Positions 14,750 to 22,147 of a DNA stretch of 38,155 bases are shown here, one piece after another. Every line of letters begins with the position of its first letter. The stretch's first letter is position 1. The position numbers and the translations under genes were made by a program. The notes below the pieces were generated by a model. The model had not been told where the DNA came from, ran no database searches, and saw nothing but the letters and a program-made list of their open reading frames with translations. The DNA is from Oscillospiraceae bacterium (GTDB lineage: Bacteria; Bacillota; Clostridia; Oscillospirales; Oscillospiraceae): contig SVKV01000019.1 of NCBI GenBank assembly GCA_015068305.1, forward strand, positions 1 through 38,155, written 5' to 3'.

Positions 14750-15289
14750 ATGGCAAACAAGTATGCCGGTACCAAGACCGAAAAGAATCTGTGGGAGGCT
14801 TTTGCAGGTGAATCCCAGGCCCGCAACAAGTACACCTACTTTGCATCCGTTGCCAAGAAGGCCGGTTATGAGCAGATCGCAGCCCTGTTCCTGCAGACTG
14901 CCGACAATGAAAAGGAGCACGCCAAGCTGTGGTTCAAGGCTCTGGGCGGTGTTGGCGATACCGCCCAGAATCTGAAGCACGCCGCTGAGGGCGAGAACTA
15001 CGAGTGGACCGATATGTACGACCGGATGGCTAAGGAAGCCGACGAGGAAGGTTTCCACGATCTGGCTGAGCAGATGCGGGGCGTTGCCGCCATCGAAAAG
15101 ACCCACGAGGAGCGCTACCTGGCGCTGCTGCGCAATGTGGAGACCAATGCCGTCTTCCAGAAGGCCGGTGTTGTGATGTGGGAATGCCGTAACTGCGGTC
15201 ACCTGGTTGTGGGCACTGCCGCTCCCAAGGTCTGCCCTGTCTGCAAGCACCCCCAGGCTTACTTCGAAGTCCACAAGGAAAACTACTAA
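14750..15289 (+). CDS. rbr: Rubrerythrin
   Basis: A 179-residue cytoplasmic peroxide reductase. The N-terminal ferritin-like domain carries the di-iron ligand motifs '[13 protein letters not shown]' and 'DNEKEHAK' and the second pair near '[24 protein letters not shown]'. The C-terminal rubredoxin-like domain has the Fe(Cys)4 knuckles 'WECRNCGHL' and '[11 protein letters not shown]'. The family reduces hydrogen peroxide in anaerobes using NADH via rubredoxin. GGAGG lies just upstream; the ATG at 14750 gives the standard '[14 protein letters not shown]' start. Monocistronic with strong promoter and terminator, consistent with high expression; no clear PerR box was seen. Confidence 0.97.
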   Translation: MANKYAGTKTEKNLWEAFAGESQARNKYTYFASVAKKAGYEQIAALFLQTADNEKEHAKLWFKALGGVGDTAQNLKHAAEGENYEWTDMYDRMAKEADEEGFHDLAEQMRGVAAIEKTHEERYLALLRNVETNAVFQKAGVVMWECRNCGHLVVGTAAPKVCPVCKHPQAYFEVHKENY

Positions 15290-15296
15290 GATACGC

Positions 15297-15334
15297 AAAG
15301 ACCTCCGGTTTCAAAACCGGAGGTCTTCTTTTTT
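15297..15334 (+). terminator. Terminator of the rubrerythrin gene
   Basis: AAGACCTCCGGTTT pairs with AAACCGGAGGTCTT across a short loop near 15311-15314, followed by CTTTTTT. The CooT gene converges onto the same hairpin. Confidence 0.9.
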
Positions 15335-15336
15335 GC

Positions 15337-15525
15337 TTATGCTTCCCGGACGATGGCAATGCCGTCCACCAGATTGGCTTTTTCGAGGGTCCCCTCAATG
15401 GCCACCTGCCGCTCCATCAGATCGGTCAGAATCACGAAGCCATCCCGGCATTCGATGGTCATCACATTCTTCATGACCACCGTTTCCGGGGATAATTTGT
15501 TTTTATAGACAGTCGAAAGGCACAT
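15337..15525 (-). CDS. CooT-family nickel-binding protein
   Basis: A 62-residue protein with the CooT family pattern: 'MCLSTVY' with the conserved Cys2 that binds nickel in the Rhodospirillum CooT dimer, then 'VMKNVMTIECRDGFVILTDLMERQVAIEGTLEKANLVDGIAIV'. CooT was described as an accessory protein for nickel insertion into CO dehydrogenase; close relatives occur in many anaerobes without a CODH next to them. SD GGAGG is 5-6 nt before the ATG. It is the last gene of a probable three-gene operon with a His-rich protein and a DUF4349 lipoprotein. Confidence 0.8.
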   Translation of the reverse strand: MCLSTVYKNKLSPETVVMKNVMTIECRDGFVILTDLMERQVAIEGTLEKANLVDGIAIVREA

Positions 15526-15535
15526 GGCTTCCTCC

Positions 15536-15811
15536 TTATTTCACATCCAGGCTGGCCAGGATGACGCTGAGGCGCATATTGCCCTTTTCAAAGTCGGAAA
15601 CCGCCGCCATCACCTGCTCAAAGGCAGCGTGGTTTCCTGCCTGGTCCAATTTGGCAGCCAGATCCGCCAGTTCCTTTGCATGGGCTGCATTGTGGCCCAC
15701 CATGTACTTCATCAGCGCCACCAGCTCCTCCATGGGAGTATGGTCGCAGTGGCCGCCGCAGTGGTCATGGTGATGGCAGTGCTCGTGGCAATGTTCATGA
15801 TCGTGATGCAT
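15536..15811 (-). CDS. Small histidine-rich protein, probable metal binder
   Basis: About 91 residues. The first 25 residues (HHDHEHCHEHCHHHDHCGG and on) are almost all His, Cys, Asp and Glu. The rest is an amphipathic helical domain ('MEELVALMKYMVGHNAAHAKELADLAAKLDQAG...') with scattered His. I do not recognise a characterised family, but similar His-rich/helical small proteins occur next to cobalt or nickel genes. ATG 15811 is preferred over 15817, since AAGGAG is 8 nt upstream of it and only 2 nt from the other. Ten bases separate it from cooT, with which it likely shares nickel or cobalt handling (inference). Confidence 0.7.
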   Translation of the reverse strand: MHHDHEHCHEHCHHHDHCGGHCDHTPMEELVALMKYMVGHNAAHAKELADLAAKLDQAGNHAAFEQVMAAVSDFEKGNMRLSVILASLDVK

Positions 15812-15823
15812 CGTCATTTCTCC

Positions 15824-16753
15824 TTACTGCTGCTGTGTATCATTCTGGCGGGGTGCCCGGGAAACCTTCTTCTTAGCCAGCTTCTTCTTCAGGATCACCA
15901 CAGCTGCTGCGATGACCACAGCCCACAGAATCAGCTGGGGAGAATAGGTCACCAGCCACACGAAGAAGTCGGTCATATCTTCTCCGATGGAGCGAAGATT
16001 CTCCTTGAATCCGCTGCCGATCCGCTGCCAGACGGTCTGCTCCTCCACCTCGGTGTAGACCTTTACCTGGGAAATGTACAGATGGATGGTGGCATAGTCC
16101 ACCTGGTTGCTCAGCACCCGCAGCTGGCTGGTCACATTCTCCAGCTCATAGCGCACATCGGTCAGCCGGGCTTCGATTTCCAACAGGTCTGCCATGTTCT
16201 CGGCCTTGCCCAGCAGCTCCAGCAGCCGCTCCTGCTCCACTTCCAATGCCTTCATGCGGCTCTCGGTGGAAACATAGCGCAGCGTCACATTCTCGGTGCT
16301 TTCGTTGTAGGTGACCACGTTGGAAACACCCTTCACATCCTCCACGAAGCCATCCAGGTTTTCCGCCGGGATCCGGACCGTCAGGCTTGCGCTGCGGTGC
16401 CGGTAGGAGGAATAGGCGCTTCCGTTGTAAAGCTCCTGGTTTTCCACATAGCCGCCCAGGGAACTGATCTTCCCACTGATCTGGGGCAGCAGATTCTCAA
16501 GGTCTTCCGTTTCCACATCCATCCGGACCGTCTTGATCAGCTTCTGTTCGGTGTCTGCGATGCTGTTTCCGGCACCGGTTCCTGCGTCGGAGATGGAGCC
16601 GTTCAGCATGGGTGCTTCTGCCATAGGTGCTTCGATGGCTGCCTCCTGCTTCATGGCCGGGGCGCTGTCCGCTGCCATGCTGCTGCCGCCGCAGCCTGCA
16701 AGCAGGCTCATCACCAGCAAAACAGCAAGGCTCATTTTCAGATACTTTTTCAT
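15824..16753 (-). CDS. DUF4349-domain lipoprotein
   Basis: A 309-residue membrane lipoprotein: lipobox 'MSLLAGC' (Cys21), a short Ala/Met linker, the DUF4349 domain from about residue 65 ('KLIKTVRMDVETEDLENLLPQI...GGYVENQELYNG', 'LTVRIPAENLDGFVEDV'), a coiled-coil stretch ('ESRMKALEVEQERLLELLGKAENMADLLEIEARLTDVRYELE'), a transmembrane segment near 270-290 and a basic cytoplasmic tail. The domain is common in Firmicutes and has no established function. SD AAAGGAGG precedes ATG 16753. First gene of the operon leading to the His-rich protein and CooT. Confidence 0.87.
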   Translation of the reverse strand: MKKYLKMSLAVLLVMSLLAGCGGSSMAADSAPAMKQEAAIEAPMAEAPMLNGSISDAGTGAGNSIADTEQKLIKTVRMDVETEDLENLLPQISGKISSLGGYVENQELYNGSAYSSYRHRSASLTVRIPAENLDGFVEDVKGVSNVVTYNESTENVTLRYVSTESRMKALEVEQERLLELLGKAENMADLLEIEARLTDVRYELENVTSQLRVLSNQVDYATIHLYISQVKVYTEVEEQTVWQRIGSGFKENLRSIGEDMTDFFVWLVTYSPQLILWAVVIAAAVVILKKKLAKKKVSRAPRQNDTQQQ

Positions 16754-16784
16754 TTCTTTTTCCTCCTTTCAAATTCTCAACTCT

Positions 16785-16813
16785 ATTTTACAATACTTTC
16801 CTCCCCGGAACAA
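16785..16813 (-). promoter_or_regulatory. Promoter of the DUF4349/His-rich/CooT operon
   Basis: On the minus strand TTGTTC (16813-16808), 17 bp, TAAAAT (16790-16785). Confidence 0.7.
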
Positions 16814-16919
16814 GGGGGGCAATTCTTAAATCTTTGTTACGAACCCTTCCCACATTTATTGAAAAACAAAATATACACATTCGTCCATTTTGTAAATTGG
16901 TCTGGATTCTTTGCCGGTG

Positions 16920-16931
16920 TTGTGCTACAAT
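16920..16931 (+). promoter_or_regulatory. Extended -10 promoter of the hydrogenase gene
   Basis: TACAAT at 16926-16931 is preceded by TGC (extended -10). A -35 match 17 bp upstream is poor. The SD GGAGG and ATG 16963 follow. Confidence 0.5.
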
Positions 16932-16962
16932 AGCCCCAAATGCTTTTTTGGAGGTAAATACG

Positions 16963-18477
16963 ATGAGAGGTATCCCTTCTCTGATTACGGACATCCGTAA
17001 AAAGGTTTTCACCGAAGTTGCCCGGATGGCATACTCCGGCAACGGCTACGAAGCTGCCGACGAGCTTCCCTACATCATTGTCCCCGGCGACCGCCCCCTG
17101 CACCGGGAATCCGTGTTCCTGGAGCGGGCCATTGCCGGCGAGCGGGTCCGCCTGGCCATGGGTCTTTCCCTGCGGCCTGCCGACGGCCGCCACCTGGTCA
17201 CCGAGGGTATGGACGCTGCCGCCATCGCCGAGCAGTACTATGAGCCCCCGCTGATCAACATCATCCCCTATGCCTGCCACGCCTGCCCCACCAATCAGTA
17301 CCGGGTCACGGAGGGCTGCCAGAACTGTCTGGCCCGCTCCTGCGAAAAGGTCTGCCCCAAGGGTGCCATCAGCTTTGTCAACGGCCGCAGCTTCATTGAC
17401 AACAGCAAATGCATCAAGTGCGGCAAGTGCGCCAAGGCCTGCTCCTACAATGCCATTATCCACCTGGAGCGCCCCTGCCAGGCTGCCTGCGGCATGGATG
17501 CCATCGTCTCCGACAACCAGGGCCGTGCCGTCATCAACCAGGACAAATGCGTTTCCTGCGGCCAGTGCCTGGTTTCCTGCCCCTTTGGCGCCATCGCGGA
17601 CAAGGGCCAGATCTTCCAGGTGATCCAGTCCATTCTCAGAGGTGACAAGGTGGTGGCCATCGTGGCCCCCGCTTTCATCGGCCAGTTCAGCGGCAAGCTG
17701 TCCCCTGGCAAGTTTGTCACCGCCATGAAGCAGCTGGGCTTCCGCCATGTGGTGGAGGTGGCCATCGGTGCCGACATCTGCACCGTCCAGGAAGCCAAGG
17801 ACTTCCTGGAGAAGGTCCCTAACGAGCAGAATTACATGGCAACCTCCTGCTGCCCCGCCTGGCATTCCATGATCCACAAGCTCTATCCTTCTGAGGCCGG
17901 AAAGATCTCCATGACCCTGACCCCCATGGTCTTCACCGCCCGTATGGTCAAAAAGTACGACCCCAGCTACAAGGTGGTCTTTGTAGGTCCCTGCGCCGCC
18001 AAGAAGCTGGAGGCAATCCGGGCCGACATCCGCTCCGATGTGGACTTTGTGCTGACCTTCGAGGAGCTCATGGGCATGTTCGAGGCCAAGGAAATCGATT
18101 TTGACACCATCGAACCGGAGGAATCCCTGAATGTGGGCTCCGCCCTGGGCAGAGGCTTTGCGGTGGCCGGCGGTGTTGCCGGTGCGGTGACGGAGGTTGC
18201 CAAGAAGGACCACCCGGACATTGAGATCAAGACCGCCCGGGCCGAAGGCCTGCGGGACTGCAAGAAGCTGATGGCTCTGGCCAAGGCCGGTAAGTACAAC
18301 GGATATCTTCTGGAGGGCATGGCCTGTCCCGGCGGCTGCATCGCCGGTGCCGGCACTCTGCTTCCCGTGGAGCAAGCCGCCAAGATCGTCAGCGCCTATC
18401 AGAAGGAGGCCGTCACCGGCAAGCCGGAGGACGACTTCTACCACGAAATGGGCCACGATCTGGAACAGGAAGAATAA
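16963..18477 (+). CDS. Monomeric [FeFe] hydrogenase, group B-like
   Basis: A 504-residue protein. The N-terminal ~110 residues are a family-specific domain, followed by 4Fe-4S motifs: 'CHACPTNQYRVTEGCQNCLARSCEKVCP', 'CIKCGKCAKACSYNAI' and 'CVSCGQCLVSCPFGAI'. The H-cluster domain shows the three signatures in variant form: 'TSCCPAWHSM' (usual TSCCPxW), 'VGPCAAKKLEA' (usual MPCxxKxxE) and 'MACPGGCIAGAG' (usual MxCxGGCxxG). That combination fits the less-studied group B rather than the classic group A fermentative enzymes. Substrates would be protons/H2 and ferredoxin. No maturases (HydE, F, G) are nearby. ATG 16963 follows GGAGG. Confidence 0.87.
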   Translation: MRGIPSLITDIRKKVFTEVARMAYSGNGYEAADELPYIIVPGDRPLHRESVFLERAIAGERVRLAMGLSLRPADGRHLVTEGMDAAAIAEQYYEPPLINIIPYACHACPTNQYRVTEGCQNCLARSCEKVCPKGAISFVNGRSFIDNSKCIKCGKCAKACSYNAIIHLERPCQAACGMDAIVSDNQGRAVINQDKCVSCGQCLVSCPFGAIADKGQIFQVIQSILRGDKVVAIVAPAFIGQFSGKLSPGKFVTAMKQLGFRHVVEVAIGADICTVQEAKDFLEKVPNEQNYMATSCCPAWHSMIHKLYPSEAGKISMTLTPMVFTARMVKKYDPSYKVVFVGPCAAKKLEAIRADIRSDVDFVLTFEELMGMFEAKEIDFDTIEPEESLNVGSALGRGFAVAGGVAGAVTEVAKKDHPDIEIKTARAEGLRDCKKLMALAKAGKYNGYLLEGMACPGGCIAGAGTLLPVEQAAKIVSAYQKEAVTGKPEDDFYHEMGHDLEQEE

Positions 18478-18482
18478 CAGAA

Positions 18483-18512
18483 AGCGCTCACCCATAAGGT
18501 GAGCGCTTTTTT
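18483..18512 (+). terminator. Terminator of the hydrogenase gene
   Basis: AGCGCTCACC (18483-18492) and GGTGAGCGCT (18498-18507) form a perfect stem followed by TTTTT. Confidence 0.92.
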
Positions 18513-18513
18513 C

Positions 18514-19293
18514 TTATTCACAGTCGCACAGCAGGACCTGCTCGTATTCAAACCAGTCCCGGGTCAGATCCACCACCATGTCCCACTGGCCTTCGCCCCG
18601 GAACTGATGGTCCGCTCCGGGGATCACCACCAGTTTGGCCCGGTCGTTGATCCGCCGCAGCTGGGCAATGTGGTCCAGGGGAACGATTTCATCCATCTCG
18701 CCGTGGAGCAGCAGCATGGGTGTATTGTAGGTATCGTAAACCACATTCCGGCGCAGATCCTCATAGAAGCTGTAGGGCACCTCCACACTGCGCTTCAAGG
18801 TGGCGCCGACGGTCACCCGGCCTGCCTTATGAAAGGCCTCTGCTGTCATTTGGGTCATACGCAGCACCGTCTCCGCCATCCGCACATCCGGGGTCTGGAG
18901 CACCAGCCGGATTCCGCCGGAGATCTCCTCCAGATCATTCAGGGATGCCAGGGTCACAAAGGCACCGAAGCCGGTGGCAAAGATGCACAGATCCACATAA
19001 GGATAAGCCTTATGGGCCCACTGCACCACCGCTTCCAGCGTATCCTGGCAACGCCGCAGGGACAGCTCCCAGTCGGTCACCGGACTGTCGCCGTGGGCCG
19101 GGAAGTCAAAGCGTACCGTGGCCGCGCCAAAGAGGCCCATTTCCTCCGCAATGTCCACAAGGATCTTGCTGTCCTTGTTGCCGCAGAAGCCATGGACGCC
19201 GATGATGCACCGGCGGACGGTGCAGTACTCCGGCTCCTCCAGAATACAGGGGATTCGCAGATCTTTATCTTTCAGGATAAATCTTCTTTCCAT
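18514..19293 (-). CDS. Alpha/beta-hydrolase-fold protein lacking the usual nucleophile serine
   Basis: A 259-residue protein with a clear hydrolase fold: 'IIGVHGFCGNKDS' (oxyanion HG), 'VRFDFPAHGDS', the acid turn 'MLLLHGEMDEIVP' and the C-terminal 'VIPGADHQF' histidine. At the nucleophile elbow, where GxSxG is expected, it reads 'IFATGFGAFVTL' (A-T-G-F-G), confirmed from the codons GCC ACC GGC TTC GGT. So Asp and His remain but the serine is glycine. It may be a non-catalytic binding protein or use another residue. Relatives with the normal motif are often annotated as serine aminopeptidase/BAAT-like esterases. It has its own promoter. Confidence 0.8.
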   Translation of the reverse strand: MERRFILKDKDLRIPCILEEPEYCTVRRCIIGVHGFCGNKDSKILVDIAEEMGLFGAATVRFDFPAHGDSPVTDWELSLRRCQDTLEAVVQWAHKAYPYVDLCIFATGFGAFVTLASLNDLEEISGGIRLVLQTPDVRMAETVLRMTQMTAEAFHKAGRVTVGATLKRSVEVPYSFYEDLRRNVVYDTYNTPMLLLHGEMDEIVPLDHIAQLRRINDRAKLVVIPGADHQFRGEGQWDMVVDLTRDWFEYEQVLLCDCE

Positions 19294-19325
19294 ATCTCTC
19301 TCCCGGAATGATGAGCTTTATCACG

Positions 19326-19354
19326 ATACTACCATATTCTTCGAAGTTTATCAA
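19326..19354 (-). promoter_or_regulatory. Promoter of the alpha/beta-hydrolase-like gene
   Basis: On the minus strand TTGATA (19354-19349), 17 bp, TAGTAT (19331-19326), immediately after the aminotransferase stop at 19361. Confidence 0.65.
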
Positions 19355-19360
19355 GAATTT

Positions 19361-20500
19361 CTATGATTTCTTTCGCAGTGTTTTTACAAATTCTTCCATC
19401 CGGTCCAGTCCCAGCTCCAGTTCGCCGTCGCTGTAGCAGTAGGACAGGCGGATATAGCCTTCTGCACCGAAGCAGGCACCTGGCACCGCCGCCACCTTCC
19501 CCTCCCGGATCATCCGGGTGCAGAATTCTTCAGAGCTGATGCCGAATTCCGAGATATCGGGAAATACATAGAATGCACCCTCCGGCTCCGGGAAGGAAAG
19601 GCCCATTCCCCTCAGCCGGCCGCAGACATATTCCCGCCGCTTCTCATAAGCTTCCACCATGGGTCCGGGATCTGTTTTCAGCGCCTCTTCCGCTGCCGTC
19701 TGCAGGAAGGTGGGCACTGCCGTGATTGTTGCCGCGCTGAGCAGCAGCAGCCGGTCCATCACATAATCCGGAGCCGTCAGATAGCCGATGCGCCAGCCGG
19801 TCATGGCATAGGGCTTACTGAAGCTCTGGCACAGGATCAGCTGCTCCTTCAGCTGGGAATCCAGGCTCAAATCCGGGCAAACCCCGTATGCAAGCCGGTT
19901 ATATACATTGTCGCAGATCACAAAGATGGGCTTTCCCAGCACCGCTTCCTTCACCGCCGCCAGGGATGCCTCACTGAGCACCGTACCGGTGGGGTTGTTG
20001 GGAGAATTGATGAGGATGGCCTTGGTTTTGGGGGTGATGGCCGCCTTCAGCGCCTCCCCGTGGATCTGGAAGCCGGTTTTGGAAATATCCAAAGGCACCA
20101 TTTTCGCTCCGGCGATCTGAATCAGCGATTCATAGAGAGGAAAGGCGGGGGTGGGCACAATGACCTCCTCCCCGGGATTCAGGATTCCCAGGAAGGCCGT
20201 GAACAGGGCCTGGCAGGCGCCGACCGTCACCAGCACCTGCTCCGGGGAAACCGGATTGCCCCGGTTTGTTTCAAATTCAGAAATCGCCTGCCGCAGCTTC
20301 AGAGTGCCCTGGTTGGGGGCATAGTGGGTCTGACCCATCTGCAGGGCGATGACCGCCGCCGCTTTGATGGGCTTGGGGGTATCAAAATCCGGCTCGCCGA
20401 TGGTGAGCATGGCGCAGTCGGGGGTTTCCCGGGCCAGGTTGGTAAAGGTACGGATCTGGCTCCGCTTCAGAGCGGACAGATTGGAATTTAAGGGAATCAT
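19361..20500 (-). CDS. PLP-dependent aminotransferase, class I/II; candidate N-acetyl-LL-DAP aminotransferase
   Basis: A 379-residue fold-type I aminotransferase: 'LTIGEPDFDTP' near 32-42, 'YAPNQGTLKLRQAI', 'INSPNNPTGTV' near 165-175, 'ICDNVYNRLAYG', and the PLP lysine in 'SFSKPYAMTGWRIGYL' near 230. This is the aspartate aminotransferase/PatA subgroup. Its start overlaps the stop of an M20 deacetylase gene by 4 nt (ATGA), and dapH lies divergently upstream. In the acetylase route to diaminopimelate these three activities follow one another, so it probably converts N-acetyl-2-amino-6-oxopimelate to N-acetyl-LL-DAP. Sequence alone would only support 'aminotransferase'. Confidence 0.88.
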   Translation of the reverse strand: MIPLNSNLSALKRSQIRTFTNLARETPDCAMLTIGEPDFDTPKPIKAAAVIALQMGQTHYAPNQGTLKLRQAISEFETNRGNPVSPEQVLVTVGACQALFTAFLGILNPGEEVIVPTPAFPLYESLIQIAGAKMVPLDISKTGFQIHGEALKAAITPKTKAILINSPNNPTGTVLSEASLAAVKEAVLGKPIFVICDNVYNRLAYGVCPDLSLDSQLKEQLILCQSFSKPYAMTGWRIGYLTAPDYVMDRLLLLSAATITAVPTFLQTAAEEALKTDPGPMVEAYEKRREYVCGRLRGMGLSFPEPEGAFYVFPDISEFGISSEEFCTRMIREGKVAAVPGACFGAEGYIRLSYCYSDGELELGLDRMEEFVKTLRKKS

Positions 20501-21585
20501 CGGAACTCCTCCGCCAATTTTTCAAAGAAATCGGCACCGTTCACCAGAACGGCTTCGTCAAAGTCAAAATTGCTGGCATGCAGCGCCGGCGCATCGCCCA
20601 GACCCAGGAAGAAGAAAATACCGCCGGCAAACCGCTGATACCAGGAAAAATCCTCAGCTGTCATGCTGGGTGCTTCAAGCTTCTTTACCGGTGCAATTCT
20701 TTCCACCCGCCGGAGCAGCCCGGGATCGTTCATCACAGCCGGATAGCTGTCGCCCAGGGTGATCTCCACGGTGCAGCCGAACTGCTGCTCCACATTTTTC
20801 GCTGCTTCCCGGAGCTTTTCCCGGAGCTTCTCCAGCACCTCATCCTGGAATGCCCGCAGGGAGCCCTCCATCCGGGCATGGGCAGACAGGGCGTTGCGGA
20901 CCGTGCCGCTGTGGAACTGGCCGAAATTCATCAGCCGGAACACCTCAGGGGGGAAGGATGCCTCCGCCTCCCGGACCTGCCGGTAAAACTCCACCGCAGC
21001 GGCGGTGGCATCGATGCCGGCAGCGGCATTGCCGATGTGGGAGGATTTTCCGTAGATATCCACCGTCAGCTCGCTGGCGCTGGCCATCAGCTCCTGCTCC
21101 CGGCTGAAAACGCAGCCCTTTTCAAGGCCCGGCCACAGGTGCAGGCCAAAGACAGCCTGAACCCGGTGCTGGGCCAGAACGCCGGTATCACAGATGATTT
21201 TGGCACCGCCGGGAGATTCCTCCGCAGGCTGAAAGATCAGCAGCACATTGTGGGGCAGGCGCTCCTTTTTGTCCAGCCGCCGGGCCAGCTCCAGCAAAAT
21301 GGCCGTATGGCCGTCATGGCCGCAGGCGTGCATTTTGCCCGGGTGGCCGGATGCATAGGCCGCGCCGGTCATTTCTTCAATGGGCAGCGCGTCCATATCC
21401 GCCCGGAAGGCAATGGCCGCCTCCGCGCCGAAATCAAAAAATGCGCATACCGCATTTTCCACCGGGGAAAACACCCGGCATTTCAGCTTTTCCAGAGAAT
21501 ACTGCACATAGGCGGATGTTTTCGGCAGATCCCACTGCAGTTCCGGAATCCGGTGCAGATTCCGCCGGTCCATAATAATATCCAT
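20497..21585 (-). CDS. M20 metallopeptidase/amidohydrolase; candidate N-acetyldiaminopimelate deacetylase
   Basis: A 362-residue M20D-family enzyme: 'RNLHRIPELQWDLPKT' at the start, 'FRADMDALPIEEMTG' (metal Asp), 'MHACGHDGHTAILLELA' (catalytic motif with a metal Cys/His pair), 'LIFQPAEESPGGAK' (catalytic Glu) and 'SSHIGNAAAGIDA' in the dimerisation lobe. Such enzymes hydrolyse N-acyl amino acids. ATG 21585 was chosen because GGAGG lies 8 nt upstream; the open frame extends 12 codons further without an SD. Coupled to the aminotransferase and divergent from dapH, it most likely deacetylates N-acetyl-LL-DAP (inference). N-acetylcysteine or hippurate hydrolase activity remains possible. Confidence 0.87.
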   Translation of the reverse strand: MDIIMDRRNLHRIPELQWDLPKTSAYVQYSLEKLKCRVFSPVENAVCAFFDFGAEAAIAFRADMDALPIEEMTGAAYASGHPGKMHACGHDGHTAILLELARRLDKKERLPHNVLLIFQPAEESPGGAKIICDTGVLAQHRVQAVFGLHLWPGLEKGCVFSREQELMASASELTVDIYGKSSHIGNAAAGIDATAAAVEFYRQVREAEASFPPEVFRLMNFGQFHSGTVRNALSAHARMEGSLRAFQDEVLEKLREKLREAAKNVEQQFGCTVEITLGDSYPAVMNDPGLLRRVERIAPVKKLEAPSMTAEDFSWYQRFAGGIFFFLGLGDAPALHASNFDFDEAVLVNGADFFEKLAEEFR

Positions 21586-21661
21586 GGATGTAACCTCCAT
21601 TTTAAGTGAATTTTCTGTCAACGGTCAGCCGCCGCAGAAAATGGGTGCTCAGTGCACCGGT

Positions 21662-22043
21662 GTTACTTTCTTGTATCCGAACAAGAAAGTAACCAAAGAA
21701 ATCGGCATAGGAGGTGGCTTTTTACAAAGACGCCCCCTCCTATGTACCACCCCTCCGAAACCGGGAAGGCCCGCAGAATTTCTACTAAGTGCGCAAGTGT
21801 CCCGACTTGCGCCCTGCCGAATTACCCTGGAACCTCCCCTGCGGAGCAAACTTGTAAGTTTGCAGAATGCAAGCGTTCAAAAATCGGAACATTTTTGAAT
21901 GCTGGATGGCGATGCGGCGGGTGGATTCTTAAGGAGGGCGCATTTGCCCGTAGCGCCTCCTTAAGTCGGCTTCTTTGGGGCACCTTTCTTGCCGAAACAA
22001 GAAAGGTGCGAATCAGTTTATCTGGTCGATAAACTCTAATTTG
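21662..22043 (+). repeat. About 380-bp non-coding element with two long terminal-side hairpins (copy 1)
   Basis: GTTACTTTCTTGT (21662-21674) pairs with ACAAGAAAGTAAC (21681-21693). Near the other end GCACCTTTCTTG pairs with CAAGAAAGGTGC (21980-22009). A conserved middle block (about 21866-21917) contains GTTCAAAAATCGGAAC and ATTTTTGAATGC. The right boundary is the family end sequence CGATAAACTCTAATTTG (22027-22043); no matching left end is visible. A second copy in the same orientation is at 34514-34892. Frames through it are not conserved between copies. It fills most of the dapH/M20 divergent intergenic region. Confidence 0.8.
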
Positions 22044-22085
22044 CCAGTATTATACCCCAACCGGGCAGAAGTGTCAATTTCCTGC

Positions 22086-22114
22086 TTGCAATTGGTGCAG
22101 AAAGGTGCTAGTAT
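22086..22114 (+). promoter_or_regulatory. Promoter of dapH
   Basis: TTGCAA (22086-22091), 17 bp, TAGTAT (22109-22114), 43 bp downstream of the repeat end. Confidence 0.65.
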
Positions 22115-22147
22115 TGTATACATGAATCCAAAACAAGGAGAATCGAC

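Noticed and set aside
16627..16962. N-terminal extension of the hydrogenase frame from 16627
   Set aside because: It runs antisense through the start and promoter of the DUF4349 gene. ATG 16963 has a proper SD.
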